Positions 44,789 through 53,327 of a stretch of 64,000 bases of DNA are shown here, piece by piece. Under the pieces are notes generated by a model. That model saw nothing but the letters and a program-made list of their open reading frames with translations. It was not told the DNA's origin and made no database searches. Position 1 is the stretch's first letter. Each line of letters begins with the position of its first letter. The position numbers were made by a program, and so were the translations under genes. Source of the stretch: Halosimplex pelagicum (GTDB taxonomy: Archaea > Halobacteriota > Halobacteria > Halobacteriales > Haloarculaceae); the NCBI RefSeq assembly GCF_013415905.1, contig NZ_CP058909.1:2294001-2358000 (forward strand). Reading direction: 5' to 3'.

Positions 44789-44850
44789 GCTGGTTTCCCG
44801 GTCGTTAGGGCGTGAGCGCGGAAACAGTTGGCCGGTTGGAATATTGCTGA

Positions 44851-44861
44851 GTTTTATAAAG
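44851..44861 (+). promoter_or_regulatory. TATA element for the 32-codon ORF/AAA gene pair
   Basis: GTTTTATAAAG lies about 36 nt upstream of ATG 44892. Confidence 0.55.
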
Positions 44862-44891
44862 GGATAGGGATAACTATCGGTAAGAAGAAAG

Positions 44892-44990
44892 ATGACCACC
44901 AGCAAGGCGACGTCGGCGTCCGCCCCTTTCGACCAGCGGAACGTCTTCCCATCTCTGACTGACTCGGAGAATCGGGTGATCAGCGCATGA
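44892..44990 (+). CDS. 32-residue ORF coupled to AAA ATPase gene
   Basis: ATG 44892 opens a 33-codon frame (MTTSKATSASAPFDQRNVFP, then SLTDSENRVISA) that stops at TGA 44988-44990, overlapping the ATG of the AAA ATPase at 44987 in the ATGA arrangement. Such overlap is typical of translational coupling. A TATA element lies upstream of this ORF and none lies between it and the ATPase, so the ribosome probably enters here first. It may be a real micro-protein or a leader peptide that sets ATPase synthesis. Confidence 0.5.
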   Translation: MTTSKATSASAPFDQRNVFPSLTDSENRVISA

Positions 44991-46537
44991 TGGTGGTCGG
45001 GTTCGCAATCATCTACATCTACCTCACCTACATCTGGTGGAGTAGCTACAGCGAACAGCTCTACGAAGTTCCGAAGTACCGGACTGCGGGCGGATATCTG
45101 TTCCTGGTCTGGTTCGGCATCGGAGCCTCCCAGCACACGTCGATCCTGCTGGCGCTGACTGCGCTTAGCGCCGCATTCCACGTCAACAAGGACCAGTGGA
45201 ATCCGTTCCACAGCGGATTCGTTGCCGGTTCTGCCACTGTCATCTTTATTGCCGGGAACGTCGCACTCCTCGGAAGCAACCCGGTCCAGTGGTTGCAGTC
45301 CATCGATCACGCCGCCTCGACATTTGCCCTCGCTGGAGGCGTGATGGCAGCGGCGACGTTCGCTACGATTCGGACGGGGAATCCGATCCGGTACGTAACC
45401 GTTCAGACCGGGCTCTACAAGGCACGAGGCGGGATAGATGAGCAGGCTGCCCGCGAAGTCCCCGAAGGCTCTCTGGACCGCTCTCGCGACGATATAGACG
45501 AAGCCAGGAGCAACATCGACCCGGAAGCCCTCCGTACCGACCCCGAAGACCACCCGTTCAAGGAATCGGGTGGTTCTGATGACCCTTCCAGTGCTGCAGA
45601 TACCGAGCCGGAGCCTGAAAACACGGCGGGAGAGACAGAACCGCAGGAAACCGCTGAGGACGAGCCCGCCGACGCCCCCTCACCCAACGAGCGTGAACAG
45701 AAGGCAGAAGACTCAAACAGCGACGGTGATGGGAAAGATGGCGGCCGGGCGATCGATGAGTTCGAGTTCCCGTGGGAAGAACCGCCCGAAACCCGGTTTG
45801 AGAACATCGGTGGGTACAGCGACGTGAAGGAATCTCTCCGGGGGCAGGTCGTCGCACCCCTCCGGGAAGACTCCGAAAGTTACGCCCGGTTCGGTGTCGA
45901 GCCGTCTCGGGGCATCCTCTTCCACGGCCCGCCGGGAACCGGGAAGACGCTGTTCGCGCGTGCCCTTGCGAACGAACTGAACCGCCCGTTCGTCGAACTG
46001 AATCAGGCTGACCTCACCCACGAGTACGTCAACAAGTCGCCACAGATCATCTCGCGGCTATTCAAGGAGGCACAGGAACTCAATGGGGTCATCTTCATCG
46101 ACGAAGCCGAGCAGCTGCTCGGTGGCCGGGGTAGCGGAATGAACACGCACTCCGAAGACCAGAAGATCACGAACACGTTCCTCTCGGCGCTCACTCAGGA
46201 GGACCAGGACTTCATCGTGCTCCTGACGACCAACCGCCGCGACAAGATGGACGAAGCAGTGCTTCGGCCCGGTCGCGTCGACGAGGAGTTCGAGATCGGG
46301 ATGCCCAACGCGGAAGCACGGGAGAAAATCCTCAAGGTGAAACTGGCTGAAATTCCGCACAAGCTCAGTCTGGAACACGTCGAGAGCATCGCTGAGAAGA
46401 CCGACGGCTGGAGTGGTGCGGACCTGAACAACCTCGTGAATCAGGCAAAGATAGAGGCCGCCGGGCGCGGCGCAGAGTACCTGAAGTGGGAAGACATCAA
46501 AGTCGGCTACGAAGAAGCGAAGACTGCCAACGAGTAA
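44987..46537 (+). CDS. Membrane-anchored classical AAA ATPase
   Basis: This 516-residue protein has about four N-terminal membrane helices (MVVGFAIIYIYLTYIWW, GGYLFLVWFGIGA, SILLALTALSAAFHV, GFVAGSATVIFIAGNVALLG, ASTFALAGGVMAAATFATI), an acidic linker (about 150-260), and a single AAA module: Walker A GPPGTGKT (314-321), pore loop region LTHEYVNKS, Walker B VIFIDEAE (368-375), sensor TTNRRD and arginine finger RPGRVDEEFEIG. The module is most like FtsH/Cdc48-type ATPases, but no protease domain or HExxH follows. It could extract or remodel membrane proteins. The start overlaps the 32-codon ORF. Confidence 0.85.
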   Translation: MMVVGFAIIYIYLTYIWWSSYSEQLYEVPKYRTAGGYLFLVWFGIGASQHTSILLALTALSAAFHVNKDQWNPFHSGFVAGSATVIFIAGNVALLGSNPVQWLQSIDHAASTFALAGGVMAAATFATIRTGNPIRYVTVQTGLYKARGGIDEQAAREVPEGSLDRSRDDIDEARSNIDPEALRTDPEDHPFKESGGSDDPSSAADTEPEPENTAGETEPQETAEDEPADAPSPNEREQKAEDSNSDGDGKDGGRAIDEFEFPWEEPPETRFENIGGYSDVKESLRGQVVAPLREDSESYARFGVEPSRGILFHGPPGTGKTLFARALANELNRPFVELNQADLTHEYVNKSPQIISRLFKEAQELNGVIFIDEAEQLLGGRGSGMNTHSEDQKITNTFLSALTQEDQDFIVLLTTNRRDKMDEAVLRPGRVDEEFEIGMPNAEAREKILKVKLAEIPHKLSLEHVESIAEKTDGWSGADLNNLVNQAKIEAAGRGAEYLKWEDIKVGYEEAKTANE

Positions 46538-46625
46538 CCCGTCGGCGCTGTCCGTTTTGGTTTCTCCCCACTGCCAATTTTAAGGTGGTCGGAGACGAAC
46601 CAGTAACCGACCCGAACGAATCGAT

Positions 46626-49127
46626 ATGAGCACTCCTGACAGCCAAACTCCCGACTACTGGGAAGACATCTTCCCTTTCGACCCCTACGCCAATCAAATC
46701 GAGGGGATCAATCAGAGTATCAATACGCTCCGTGACGGTGGAATCCACCTACTGGAGGGGCCGTGCGGAACCGGAAAAACACTGATTGCGCTCACTGCAG
46801 GGCTATCACTGGTTCGAGATCGGACGACCAAGTTTGAACGAGTTCTGGTAATCACATCGAAGAAACAGCAGCTATCTGCTTTCGAGGACGATCTGAAGGA
46901 AGTCAACAGCCAGTCCAAGATATACTTCGAGGGACTTTCGCTGGTTGGGAAATCGGATCTCTGTCCATACGTGCAGGCAGGCCAGATCGACAAGAACGAC
47001 ATCTATCACCAGTGTATATCGCTCCGGGACAACACACGCCAGCTGATGGTCGAAGCGGTGAAGCAGAAACGGACCCAGCGTGAAGCGAACGCCGCGTTCG
47101 GGCTCAAAGTGCGTGCGAAGCGAGAACCTGGGATCGAAGAGACACTATCGTTCGACGACGTCGACGCGCCCTTTCAGCCTGAACTCCCCACTGTAGGAGA
47201 GACGGAGTATTGTCCATTCTATGCCTCTCACATCACCAATTCCGTCAAAGAGAAATATCCGTTGAACTTGCGGAGAGTAACAACTGCTCAGGAGACGCTC
47301 AAGGAGGGCGCTCGGGCAGGAACGTGCCCACATTTGGAGATGCGGCGACTCCACGATCGCGCCAGTGTCCTATTCGGAAACTACAAGCACGTCTTCGACC
47401 CGACAACGGTGGGAGGACTCACAGGCGATATCATCGGGGATTCAACCCTCCTCATCGCAGACGAGGCCCACGGACTGGTGCAGGAGGTCCGTGACCAGCT
47501 CTCGTACCAAATCTCATACTCTACCCTGCGGCGCGGGATCATGGACATCAACGAGGTCCAGCGGTGGGCATCCGGGAAAGGAAACCCCAAAAAGTGCCGG
47601 TTAGCAGAAGGGATATTGAACGCAACAGACCTGAATATACCTGATCTGGGGGTCGCGGCGAAGTTCCTGAAGAAGATTCAGGAGATCGTCGCCAACGATA
47701 TCGTCGAGAATCTGAAAGCAGAATATGATGAACGGTGGCAGCAAGCGATTCGTGATCAGTGGAAGGACGAAATCTCGATCCCACTTCAAGACCCGTCGAC
47801 ACAGGAACCCGACTCGATTACCGTCTGGGCATCGCAGAAGGGCTACGGAGACATCTGGGAAAAATTCTTGAAAGCATCCAAGGTCGTCAGCGTCACGAAG
47901 AACGTAGTCGCCCGCAAAATCGAAGGAAAGAGTCCAGACGGTTCATTCCCGATAGGGAACGCCCACGAGCTCCTCGAGCGTTGGTGGGTCGGTGACCACA
48001 CAGAGTACTACCGTGAGGTAACTCTTGAGCCGAGAGCGAACACAAAGTCAGACCCACCCCAGGATAAGCCGTGGAAGGCTGGATACAGAGCGAGGCTCAA
48101 AATAAACAACTGTATCCCACAAAACGAAATCGCGGGAACGCTAGACGTGTTCGGCGGGGCGATGTTGATGTCAGCTACCTTGTCGCCACTCAACATCTAC
48201 CGTGAAGTAACGGGGATCAGCAAGCTTGACGAGGGCACGCAACCCACCAGTTCACTCGTTACGATGGCACTCCCCGAGGGTGAATCAGACCTCCAAGAAA
48301 ATCCAGAGGAGAAACAGCCCGAAGACGAACTACCCGACTTAGATGCGATCGGGCCGGCAGACGATGAACCCACCATTCCTTCCAAAGAACGACAGAGAGA
48401 CGTAGGTGAATCAGCCTTCGAGCTGGGCTTTCCTGAAGAAAACCGCCTCTCGCTGGCAGTCGATGTTCCTCGATTCACGTGGTCGAATCGGTGGCCACCA
48501 GAGGATAATCAAGGTCTCAGGAAAATGTACCGGTCAGTAATTGCGACTGTTGTGAAAACAACGCCCGGCAACGTTCTCGTTACGATGCCGAGTTACCAGG
48601 AGGCGTCGTGGGCGAGTGAAACCCTCGCCAACGATCCCGAGGTCGAGAAAAAGATACTCACTGATACCAGTAGCTCAGATACAGCCACTGAACAGCTAAA
48701 GCGGGCGTTCTTCGATGGTCCGCCAAAAGTCCTCACCACAAGCCTTCGGGGGACACTCACAGAAGGCGTTGACTTCGATGGCGACAAGCTGTTGGGTGCG
48801 GTTGTCTGTGGAGTCCCGATCACGAACACGTCATCAAACCTCGCGAACGCTATCGAAACCGCATACGACTACCGGTTCAACAATAAGGGGTTCGAGTACG
48901 CATTCAGCATCCCCGCAATCAGAAAAACGCGGCAAGCACTCGGTCGCGTGATTCGAGGCGACGGCGACGTCGGCGTCCGTGTGTTAGTAGACGAACGATA
49001 CGTACGTTCCAACAGGGGTGGTGTAAAGCAATACTTCCCCGACTACGAGGCGGGTGAATTCGTCTCGATAGGACCTGATGAGTTGCCCTACGAGCTAGAA
49101 TCCTTCTGGCAAAACCAGGACGTGTAA
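46626..49127 (+). CDS. XPD/DinG-type helicase with intact Fe-S cysteines
   Basis: This 833-residue superfamily 2 helicase has Walker A GPCGTGKT (45-52) and a DEAH box (279-282). The iron-sulfur domain retains four cysteines: C113 (DLCPY), C130 (HQC), C196 (EYCPFYA) and C234 (GTCPHLEM). Helicase domain 2 follows (GGAMLMSATLSPL, VLVTMPSYQEA, TSLRGTLTEGVDFDG, RKTRQALGRVIRG). Family members unwind DNA 5' to 3' in repair and replication. It is clearly paralogous to the 1088-residue protein at 5657-8923, which has lost three of these cysteines. A TATA-like ATTTTAAGG lies about 48 nt upstream of the ATG. Confidence 0.9.
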   Translation: MSTPDSQTPDYWEDIFPFDPYANQIEGINQSINTLRDGGIHLLEGPCGTGKTLIALTAGLSLVRDRTTKFERVLVITSKKQQLSAFEDDLKEVNSQSKIYFEGLSLVGKSDLCPYVQAGQIDKNDIYHQCISLRDNTRQLMVEAVKQKRTQREANAAFGLKVRAKREPGIEETLSFDDVDAPFQPELPTVGETEYCPFYASHITNSVKEKYPLNLRRVTTAQETLKEGARAGTCPHLEMRRLHDRASVLFGNYKHVFDPTTVGGLTGDIIGDSTLLIADEAHGLVQEVRDQLSYQISYSTLRRGIMDINEVQRWASGKGNPKKCRLAEGILNATDLNIPDLGVAAKFLKKIQEIVANDIVENLKAEYDERWQQAIRDQWKDEISIPLQDPSTQEPDSITVWASQKGYGDIWEKFLKASKVVSVTKNVVARKIEGKSPDGSFPIGNAHELLERWWVGDHTEYYREVTLEPRANTKSDPPQDKPWKAGYRARLKINNCIPQNEIAGTLDVFGGAMLMSATLSPLNIYREVTGISKLDEGTQPTSSLVTMALPEGESDLQENPEEKQPEDELPDLDAIGPADDEPTIPSKERQRDVGESAFELGFPEENRLSLAVDVPRFTWSNRWPPEDNQGLRKMYRSVIATVVKTTPGNVLVTMPSYQEASWASETLANDPEVEKKILTDTSSSDTATEQLKRAFFDGPPKVLTTSLRGTLTEGVDFDGDKLLGAVVCGVPITNTSSNLANAIETAYDYRFNNKGFEYAFSIPAIRKTRQALGRVIRGDGDVGVRVLVDERYVRSNRGGVKQYFPDYEAGEFVSIGPDELPYELESFWQNQDV

Positions 49128-49429
49128 CAGCCCTCCCCAGTTGGCGCAGCCCTCACAGCAGAGGGGGCAGAAACCTTACCAAGTGATAGGGTCCATACTG
49201 TTACAATGACTTGGTAAGGCCGAAGAAACTCCATTGCCACGCACCCGAGCCACTGGTCAACATTTATGGACTGACCGAATGAGGTAGTAGGTGTGTCTGA
49301 GAGAGTTTTTACCACTCAGGTAGGAGTGAGAGTTTTAGAGATAAGTCGTGGTTGCCTCTCAGTACGACCTCAAGGATATATGTGAACGGAGGCTGAACGG
49401 GCTTACAAGCACATCACCCACCAGTAACT
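49128..49429. promoter_or_regulatory. Intergenic control region with CTTACCAAG inverted repeat
   Basis: No gene is seen in these 302 bp. CCTTACCAAGT (49174-49184) and ACTTGGTAAGG (49209-49219) are a perfect 11-bp inverted repeat whose 9-bp core has the same 35-bp start-to-start spacing as at 21606/21641. A weak CCCTC-ACAGCA-GAGGG hairpin (49150-49165) may mark the end of the helicase message. A TATA-like GTTTTTACC near 49305-49313 lies about 120 nt before the primase-polymerase ATG. Confidence 0.55.
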
Positions 49430-51826
49430 ATGGACATCAATATCGACCGCATTCGCGACGAAATGAAGAATCGGGAGCAGTGGCTCTGCTGGGAAGCAGC
49501 AATGCGAGACGGCAAAGAGACGAAGCTTCCCAAAGATCCGAAGACAGGCGGCTTCGCCCAGACCGACGACCCCGCGACTTGGGGCTCATTCTTGAACGCC
49601 AACGGCAAGGTCAAAGCCGGCCAGATGGACGGTATCGGGTTCGTTTTCACCGAAGACGACACCTACGTCGGTGTCGACCTGGACAACTGCCGTGACCCCG
49701 AGACGGAGGAGTGGGAACAGTGGGCGCTAGACGTGATGCAAGACATCGGCGGCTGGATCGAAATCAGTCCCTCTGGCACCGGAGCTCACGTCATCCTGAA
49801 AGGCGAAATCCCCGGCGATCGGAACCGAAAAGGCGACATCGAGATGTACGAAGATGGTCGGTTCTTCACCGTCACCGGCCAACTCGTCGATGTGGACGGA
49901 GAGCGTCTCGATGAAGACGACGAAACCCCGGAGATCAAAGAAGCACAACAGGCCCTCGACGCTGTCTACGACCGCTTCCTCGCCGAAGATGACGAATCGG
50001 CAAACGAAACCGACATCGACGTCGACCCAGACAAGTGGGGCCACTTGGACCTTGAGGACCACGACGGTGACTCCCGACCGCCCCAGTCCGGTGATCCGAA
50101 TCTCAACGACCTGCCGGCAGAAGTTCGCGAGATCGTGGAAACTGCGAAGTCCGCAAACAACGGCTACCGCTTCACCCAGTTGTGGCGTGGTAACTGGAAG
50201 GAATACTACCCTTCCCACTCCGAGGGTGATATGGGCTTCTGCGATATGCTCGCGTTCTGGTTCAGCGGCGACCCCGAGCGGATGGACCGTGTCTTCCGCG
50301 CCTCCGGGCTGATGCGGCCGAAGTGGGACGACGTTCGATACTCCGACGGGTCCACGTACGGGGAACGAACCATCGAGAAGGCAATAGCGGAAGTAGACGA
50401 CCACTACAACGAAGAGTACTACAACGATCTCGTCGACGAAGAAAACGAAACAGGGTCCCACACACACTCAAACAGTAACGGCGACACGAGCTCCGAAAAT
50501 GGGTTCGAGGCTTCTGGCTTCTCCACAGGCGACGACGAAGACGATAATGACGCCGGCGACGGGAATTCAGGCCCCAAGACAGCTGGATCAAAAAACAGGA
50601 CATCCACAACAGCCAGCACCTCATCTGATAGAAACAGCTCTTCAGAAGAAAGGGGACAATCGGATCACGATGGTGAAGACGATCGCGAGCAGCAAGCGCG
50701 AGAACAGAGTCGAGAACGTGGGCGTGGTCGAAGTGGAGGTCGAAAACGCAGTCAAAAACGGCGTGATGGAATACCTGACGACATCGCCGGTTCGTCAGAT
50801 AGTGGAACCGAAGAATCGACATCGAGCCCTAGACCGAGCGGGAGCGACGAAGACGAAGAAGAATACTACACCGAACTAAACTTCGACACTGACTCTGATG
50901 GCGACCGAGACGGAGACGATAATGGATTCGGCAGCGACGGTATGTTCGACGGGGATTCCGGGGACGACGAGGAGGAGGAATTCCCGGCAGAGGACGAAGC
51001 AGCATCCATCTTTGACGATACTGATGAAGAATCTTCTTCGGTGCCCGGAGGAGAATCAGACGATTCCGTTCTTGGGGAGGGCGACTTTTCGACCAGTTCG
51101 GAAGACAGCACAGAATCGACAAGTGGTAGCGATAGCAGCGAAAGTACCAGTCGCTCTCGCACCACTTCAACCACCAGCGAACGTGATGATGAAGACGACG
51201 ATGATCGAGACAAGCGTACATCCAGACGGACTAGCGGGCGGGAAGATGAACTAGAACAACGTCTGGATCGCTTCGAGAAAGAAACAGGGACGGAATTGGA
51301 GGACATTCAGGCTGAACTCTCCAAACTCGACGAAGAATTAGGAAGGGTGAAGGCTGAACTCCGTCACGACCTCGAGCTGGAGGACGATAAACTCGAGCGC
51401 GTCTACTGGGAACTCCAACAGTACGAGGAGATCGTAGACAAGCGGGAGAACCAACTGGAGACGATGTACCAGCTATTAGTACTCATCTGCCACGTGCAGC
51501 CGGAGCCGCTCTTCGACCGGATCGAGAACATCCTCCTGAGCACAGGTGAAATTCCGCCCGAGAACATCTTTGACGAATCGGTTGAGGATATCATCGAACA
51601 CTACGATGAAGATACGTCCGCTATGGGCTCAGACCTTGAACCCGAACCGGTCAATGACTCGGTTCGTGACCGAGAGAATTCCAGAGAACAACCGTCCGAT
51701 CCAACCACCGATTCAGGACGCCCGACGGCTCGACGAACTCGTGCAGACGGGGATCGTGAAGTCGCCCCCGAGGATACCGCTGCTGACGAGGAGGAAGACG
51801 GTTCCTTCCTATCGCAGTTCTTCTAA
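49430..51826 (+). CDS. NrS-1-type primase-polymerase (AEP superfamily)
   Basis: This 798-residue protein has an N-terminal AEP (PrimPol) domain: WLCWEAAMRDGKETKLPKDPKTG, then GVDLDNCRD (motif I, D83 and D85), EISPSGTGAHVILKG (motif II, H120) and DIEMYEDGRFFTVTG (motif III region). This pattern matches the deep-sea phage NrS-1 polymerase group, which combine priming and DNA synthesis. Residues about 205-330 form a second helical domain (FTQLWRGNWKEYYPSHSEGDMGFCDMLAFWFSGDPERMDRVFRASGL) like the helix bundle of such primases. A 270-residue acidic, disordered stretch leads to a coiled coil (about 600-690: EDELEQRLDRFEKETGTELE) and an acidic tail. No helicase module is fused; the neighbouring DinG-type helicase could serve. 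Confidence 0.8.
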   Translation: MDINIDRIRDEMKNREQWLCWEAAMRDGKETKLPKDPKTGGFAQTDDPATWGSFLNANGKVKAGQMDGIGFVFTEDDTYVGVDLDNCRDPETEEWEQWALDVMQDIGGWIEISPSGTGAHVILKGEIPGDRNRKGDIEMYEDGRFFTVTGQLVDVDGERLDEDDETPEIKEAQQALDAVYDRFLAEDDESANETDIDVDPDKWGHLDLEDHDGDSRPPQSGDPNLNDLPAEVREIVETAKSANNGYRFTQLWRGNWKEYYPSHSEGDMGFCDMLAFWFSGDPERMDRVFRASGLMRPKWDDVRYSDGSTYGERTIEKAIAEVDDHYNEEYYNDLVDEENETGSHTHSNSNGDTSSENGFEASGFSTGDDEDDNDAGDGNSGPKTAGSKNRTSTTASTSSDRNSSSEERGQSDHDGEDDREQQAREQSRERGRGRSGGRKRSQKRRDGIPDDIAGSSDSGTEESTSSPRPSGSDEDEEEYYTELNFDTDSDGDRDGDDNGFGSDGMFDGDSGDDEEEEFPAEDEAASIFDDTDEESSSVPGGESDDSVLGEGDFSTSSEDSTESTSGSDSSESTSRSRTTSTTSERDDEDDDDRDKRTSRRTSGREDELEQRLDRFEKETGTELEDIQAELSKLDEELGRVKAELRHDLELEDDKLERVYWELQQYEEIVDKRENQLETMYQLLVLICHVQPEPLFDRIENILLSTGEIPPENIFDESVEDIIEHYDEDTSAMGSDLEPEPVNDSVRDRENSREQPSDPTTDSGRPTARRTRADGDREVAPEDTAADEEEDGSFLSQFF

Positions 51827-51846
51827 CTTACTGCGCGGAGGCTATC

Positions 51847-51869
51847 TGGGACAGCCTTACTTTGTTCCA
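51847..51869 (+). repeat. Dispersed TGGGACA dyad, copy 4
   Basis: TGGGACAGCCTTACT followed by TTGTTCCA, then ATCTGGTAAGG. It lies 20 bp after the primase-polymerase stop, and its partner copy 5 starts 66 bp further on. Confidence 0.75.
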
Positions 51870-51892
51870 ATCTGGTAAGGGGTAGCTCGTGT

Positions 51893-51904
51893 AGTATATA
51901 AACC
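51893..51904 (+). promoter_or_regulatory. TATA element between dyads 4 and 5
   Basis: AGTATATAAACC. A transcript from it would start near 51925, inside dyad copy 5, which suggests repression by whatever binds the dyad. The leader to ATG 52038 would be about 110 nt and includes a 19-codon ORF at 51946. Confidence 0.55.
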
Positions 51905-51912
51905 CTCTCCGC

Positions 51913-51935
51913 TGGGACGGTCTTACTTTGTCCCA
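51913..51935 (+). repeat. Dispersed TGGGACA dyad, copy 5 (best palindrome)
   Basis: TGGGACGGTCTTACT followed by TTGTCCCA. Its outer arms TGGGAC/GTCCCA pair perfectly, the most symmetrical of the five copies. Confidence 0.75.
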
Positions 51936-52037
51936 GCAGATTGAAATGACACCCTCGTTGTTTGTCGATTTTGAAATTTTGGGGGTAGAACCACCGGTAC
52001 ATTAATTAGGCATCGTCTTATTGATTGACCTGTACGC

Positions 52038-52418
52038 ATGAGCTCCGCAATCAAGCGTATTGCAATGTCAATGCTGCTCTTCTCGTTCGTCCTCACGAGC
52101 GGGATGGTGGCCGCTGGCAACGTGATGGCACAGAGCTGTGAAGACCCGACCAAAGTCGACAACTGTTCGGCTGGGATGGATGGCTACACGGACATGCTCG
52201 ACAACGTGTTCGAGGTCGCGCATACTACCCTACAGTATGCCGGCTTCGTGACCGTGTTCGCCGGCGCGACTCTCTGGTTCACGGCTCGCCGGAGTTCCGA
52301 CCGCGCCCAGACCGGCGTCTGGCTCCTGATCGGTGGGCTCGCGATGATCGTGTTCTACTTCGGCTTCACGGCCTTCGTCAGCCTGCTGAAGTGGATCGCG
52401 GAAGGCGGCAGCTCGTAA
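52038..52418 (+). CDS. VirB2-like small membrane protein with Cys pair
   Basis: This 126-residue protein has a signal peptide (SMLLFSFVLTSGMVAAGNVMAQ), then SCEDPTKVDNC (C34 and C43, a likely disulfide in the mature N-terminus), and two membrane helices (LQYAGFVTVFAGATLWFTA; TGVWLLIGGLAMIVFYFGFTAFVSLLKWI) around a short RRSSDRAQ loop. It is clearly paralogous to the next gene (shared YAGF-x2-x4-LWFTA and RAQTGVWL). The layout fits conjugative pilin subunits of the VirB2 kind. It sits downstream of a promoter flanked by two TGGGACA dyads. Confidence 0.65.
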   Translation: MSSAIKRIAMSMLLFSFVLTSGMVAAGNVMAQSCEDPTKVDNCSAGMDGYTDMLDNVFEVAHTTLQYAGFVTVFAGATLWFTARRSSDRAQTGVWLLIGGLAMIVFYFGFTAFVSLLKWIAEGGSS

Positions 52419-52550
52419 AGCAGAACCAACCTTCGTCCACCCCGGACATTCTTCAGAACGCAACGTCACCAGAGCCTTCTCTCGCTACCGAACTGGCCCA
52501 AGGCCAACTATTTTAACGTCTTAGGTGCCACCCTAAGATAACGAGTCAGT

Positions 52551-52910
52551 ATGAGACGGTCCAACAGCTACCTCACGGCCATCTTCGCAGTTACACTTCT
52601 CATCTTACTGGGAAGCGTCGTCCTCGTGGGGCCAGCTTCAGCAGACTGTACGGACCCATCAAACGGGTGTAGCGAGACAAACGAAATCACCGACATCCTG
52701 GCCAATATCGTCGATGTCGTAGTCCTCTCTCTTCGGTACGCTGGGTTCATCACGCTCGCGTTCGGTTCCGTTCTGTGGTTTACGGCGTCTGCAAATTCAA
52801 ATCGCGCCCAGACCGGAGTTTGGCTCACCGTAAGCGGAGTCCTCACAATCATATTCTACATCGGGTATGAAGCATTCCTTGGACTCCTGAAATTCATCTC
52901 CGGGGGGTGA
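52551..52910 (+). CDS. VirB2-like small membrane protein with Cys pair
   Basis: This 119-residue protein has a signal peptide (AIFAVTLLILLGSVVLVGPASA), then DCTDPSNGC (C33 and C40) and two membrane helices with a polar SANSNRAQ turn. It shares LRYAGFITLAFGSVLWFTA and RAQTGVWLTVSG with the gene upstream. The spacing of the two cysteines differs by two residues from that paralogue, yet both follow the signal cleavage site directly. A TATA-like CTATTTTAACG lies about 38 nt upstream of the ATG, so it can be expressed independently. Confidence 0.65.
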   Translation: MRRSNSYLTAIFAVTLLILLGSVVLVGPASADCTDPSNGCSETNEITDILANIVDVVVLSLRYAGFITLAFGSVLWFTASANSNRAQTGVWLTVSGVLTIIFYIGYEAFLGLLKFISGG

Positions 52911-53018
52911 CCAAAGACCAAGAAAACCGATGAAGAGTACGTATCAGAGTAACGGACGGATGGATCGAACCCCATTCACTATAAGCACCGAACGCGATAC
53001 TCCAGAATAAGAGAGAAC

Positions 53019-53321
53019 ATGGGACTCCTAGGACATACAGTTGAGCGGAATCTCTCATCAACCGTCCTCCTATCCATCCTACTCAACGTCCAGAGCGACA
53101 TCGCCGACTCGCTTGTGTACTTCCACTCGCTGGGCGAGATCTTTCTCCTTTCAGGGATGGCACTCACTGGTTTCGGGTTCCTCGCATGGGCGACAAACAA
53201 GAAGACGAGCCACCGTCATCAGTGGGGGAAACGGCTAGCGGGAATCGGCATCATGTTCACCGTCATAGGCTTTAACTTCGGTGCATTCCTCAGTCTCATC
53301 TACTACATGATGGGGCAGTGA
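53019..53321 (+). CDS. Small two-helix membrane protein, VirB2-like relative
   Basis: This 100-residue protein has a first hydrophobic stretch (STVLLSILLNVQSDI) that is a poor signal, followed by two helices (LGEIFLLSGMALTGFGFLAWAT; LAGIGIMFTVIGFNFGAFLSLIYYMM) with a basic, His-rich loop (NKKTSHRHQWGKR). The helix-loop-helix layout recalls the two preceding genes, but the cysteine pair and a clear cleavage site are missing. It is 7 bp upstream of the large surface protein gene and is probably co-translated with it. It could be a minor pilus or chaperone-like membrane subunit. Confidence 0.55.
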   Translation: MGLLGHTVERNLSSTVLLSILLNVQSDIADSLVYFHSLGEIFLLSGMALTGFGFLAWATNKKTSHRHQWGKRLAGIGIMFTVIGFNFGAFLSLIYYMMGQ

Positions 53322-53327
53322 GAGACT

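Noticed and set aside
51946..52005. 19-codon ORF in the leader of the VirB2-like pair
   Set aside because: Too short to support; it is compatible with chance and has no recognisable ribosome binding site.
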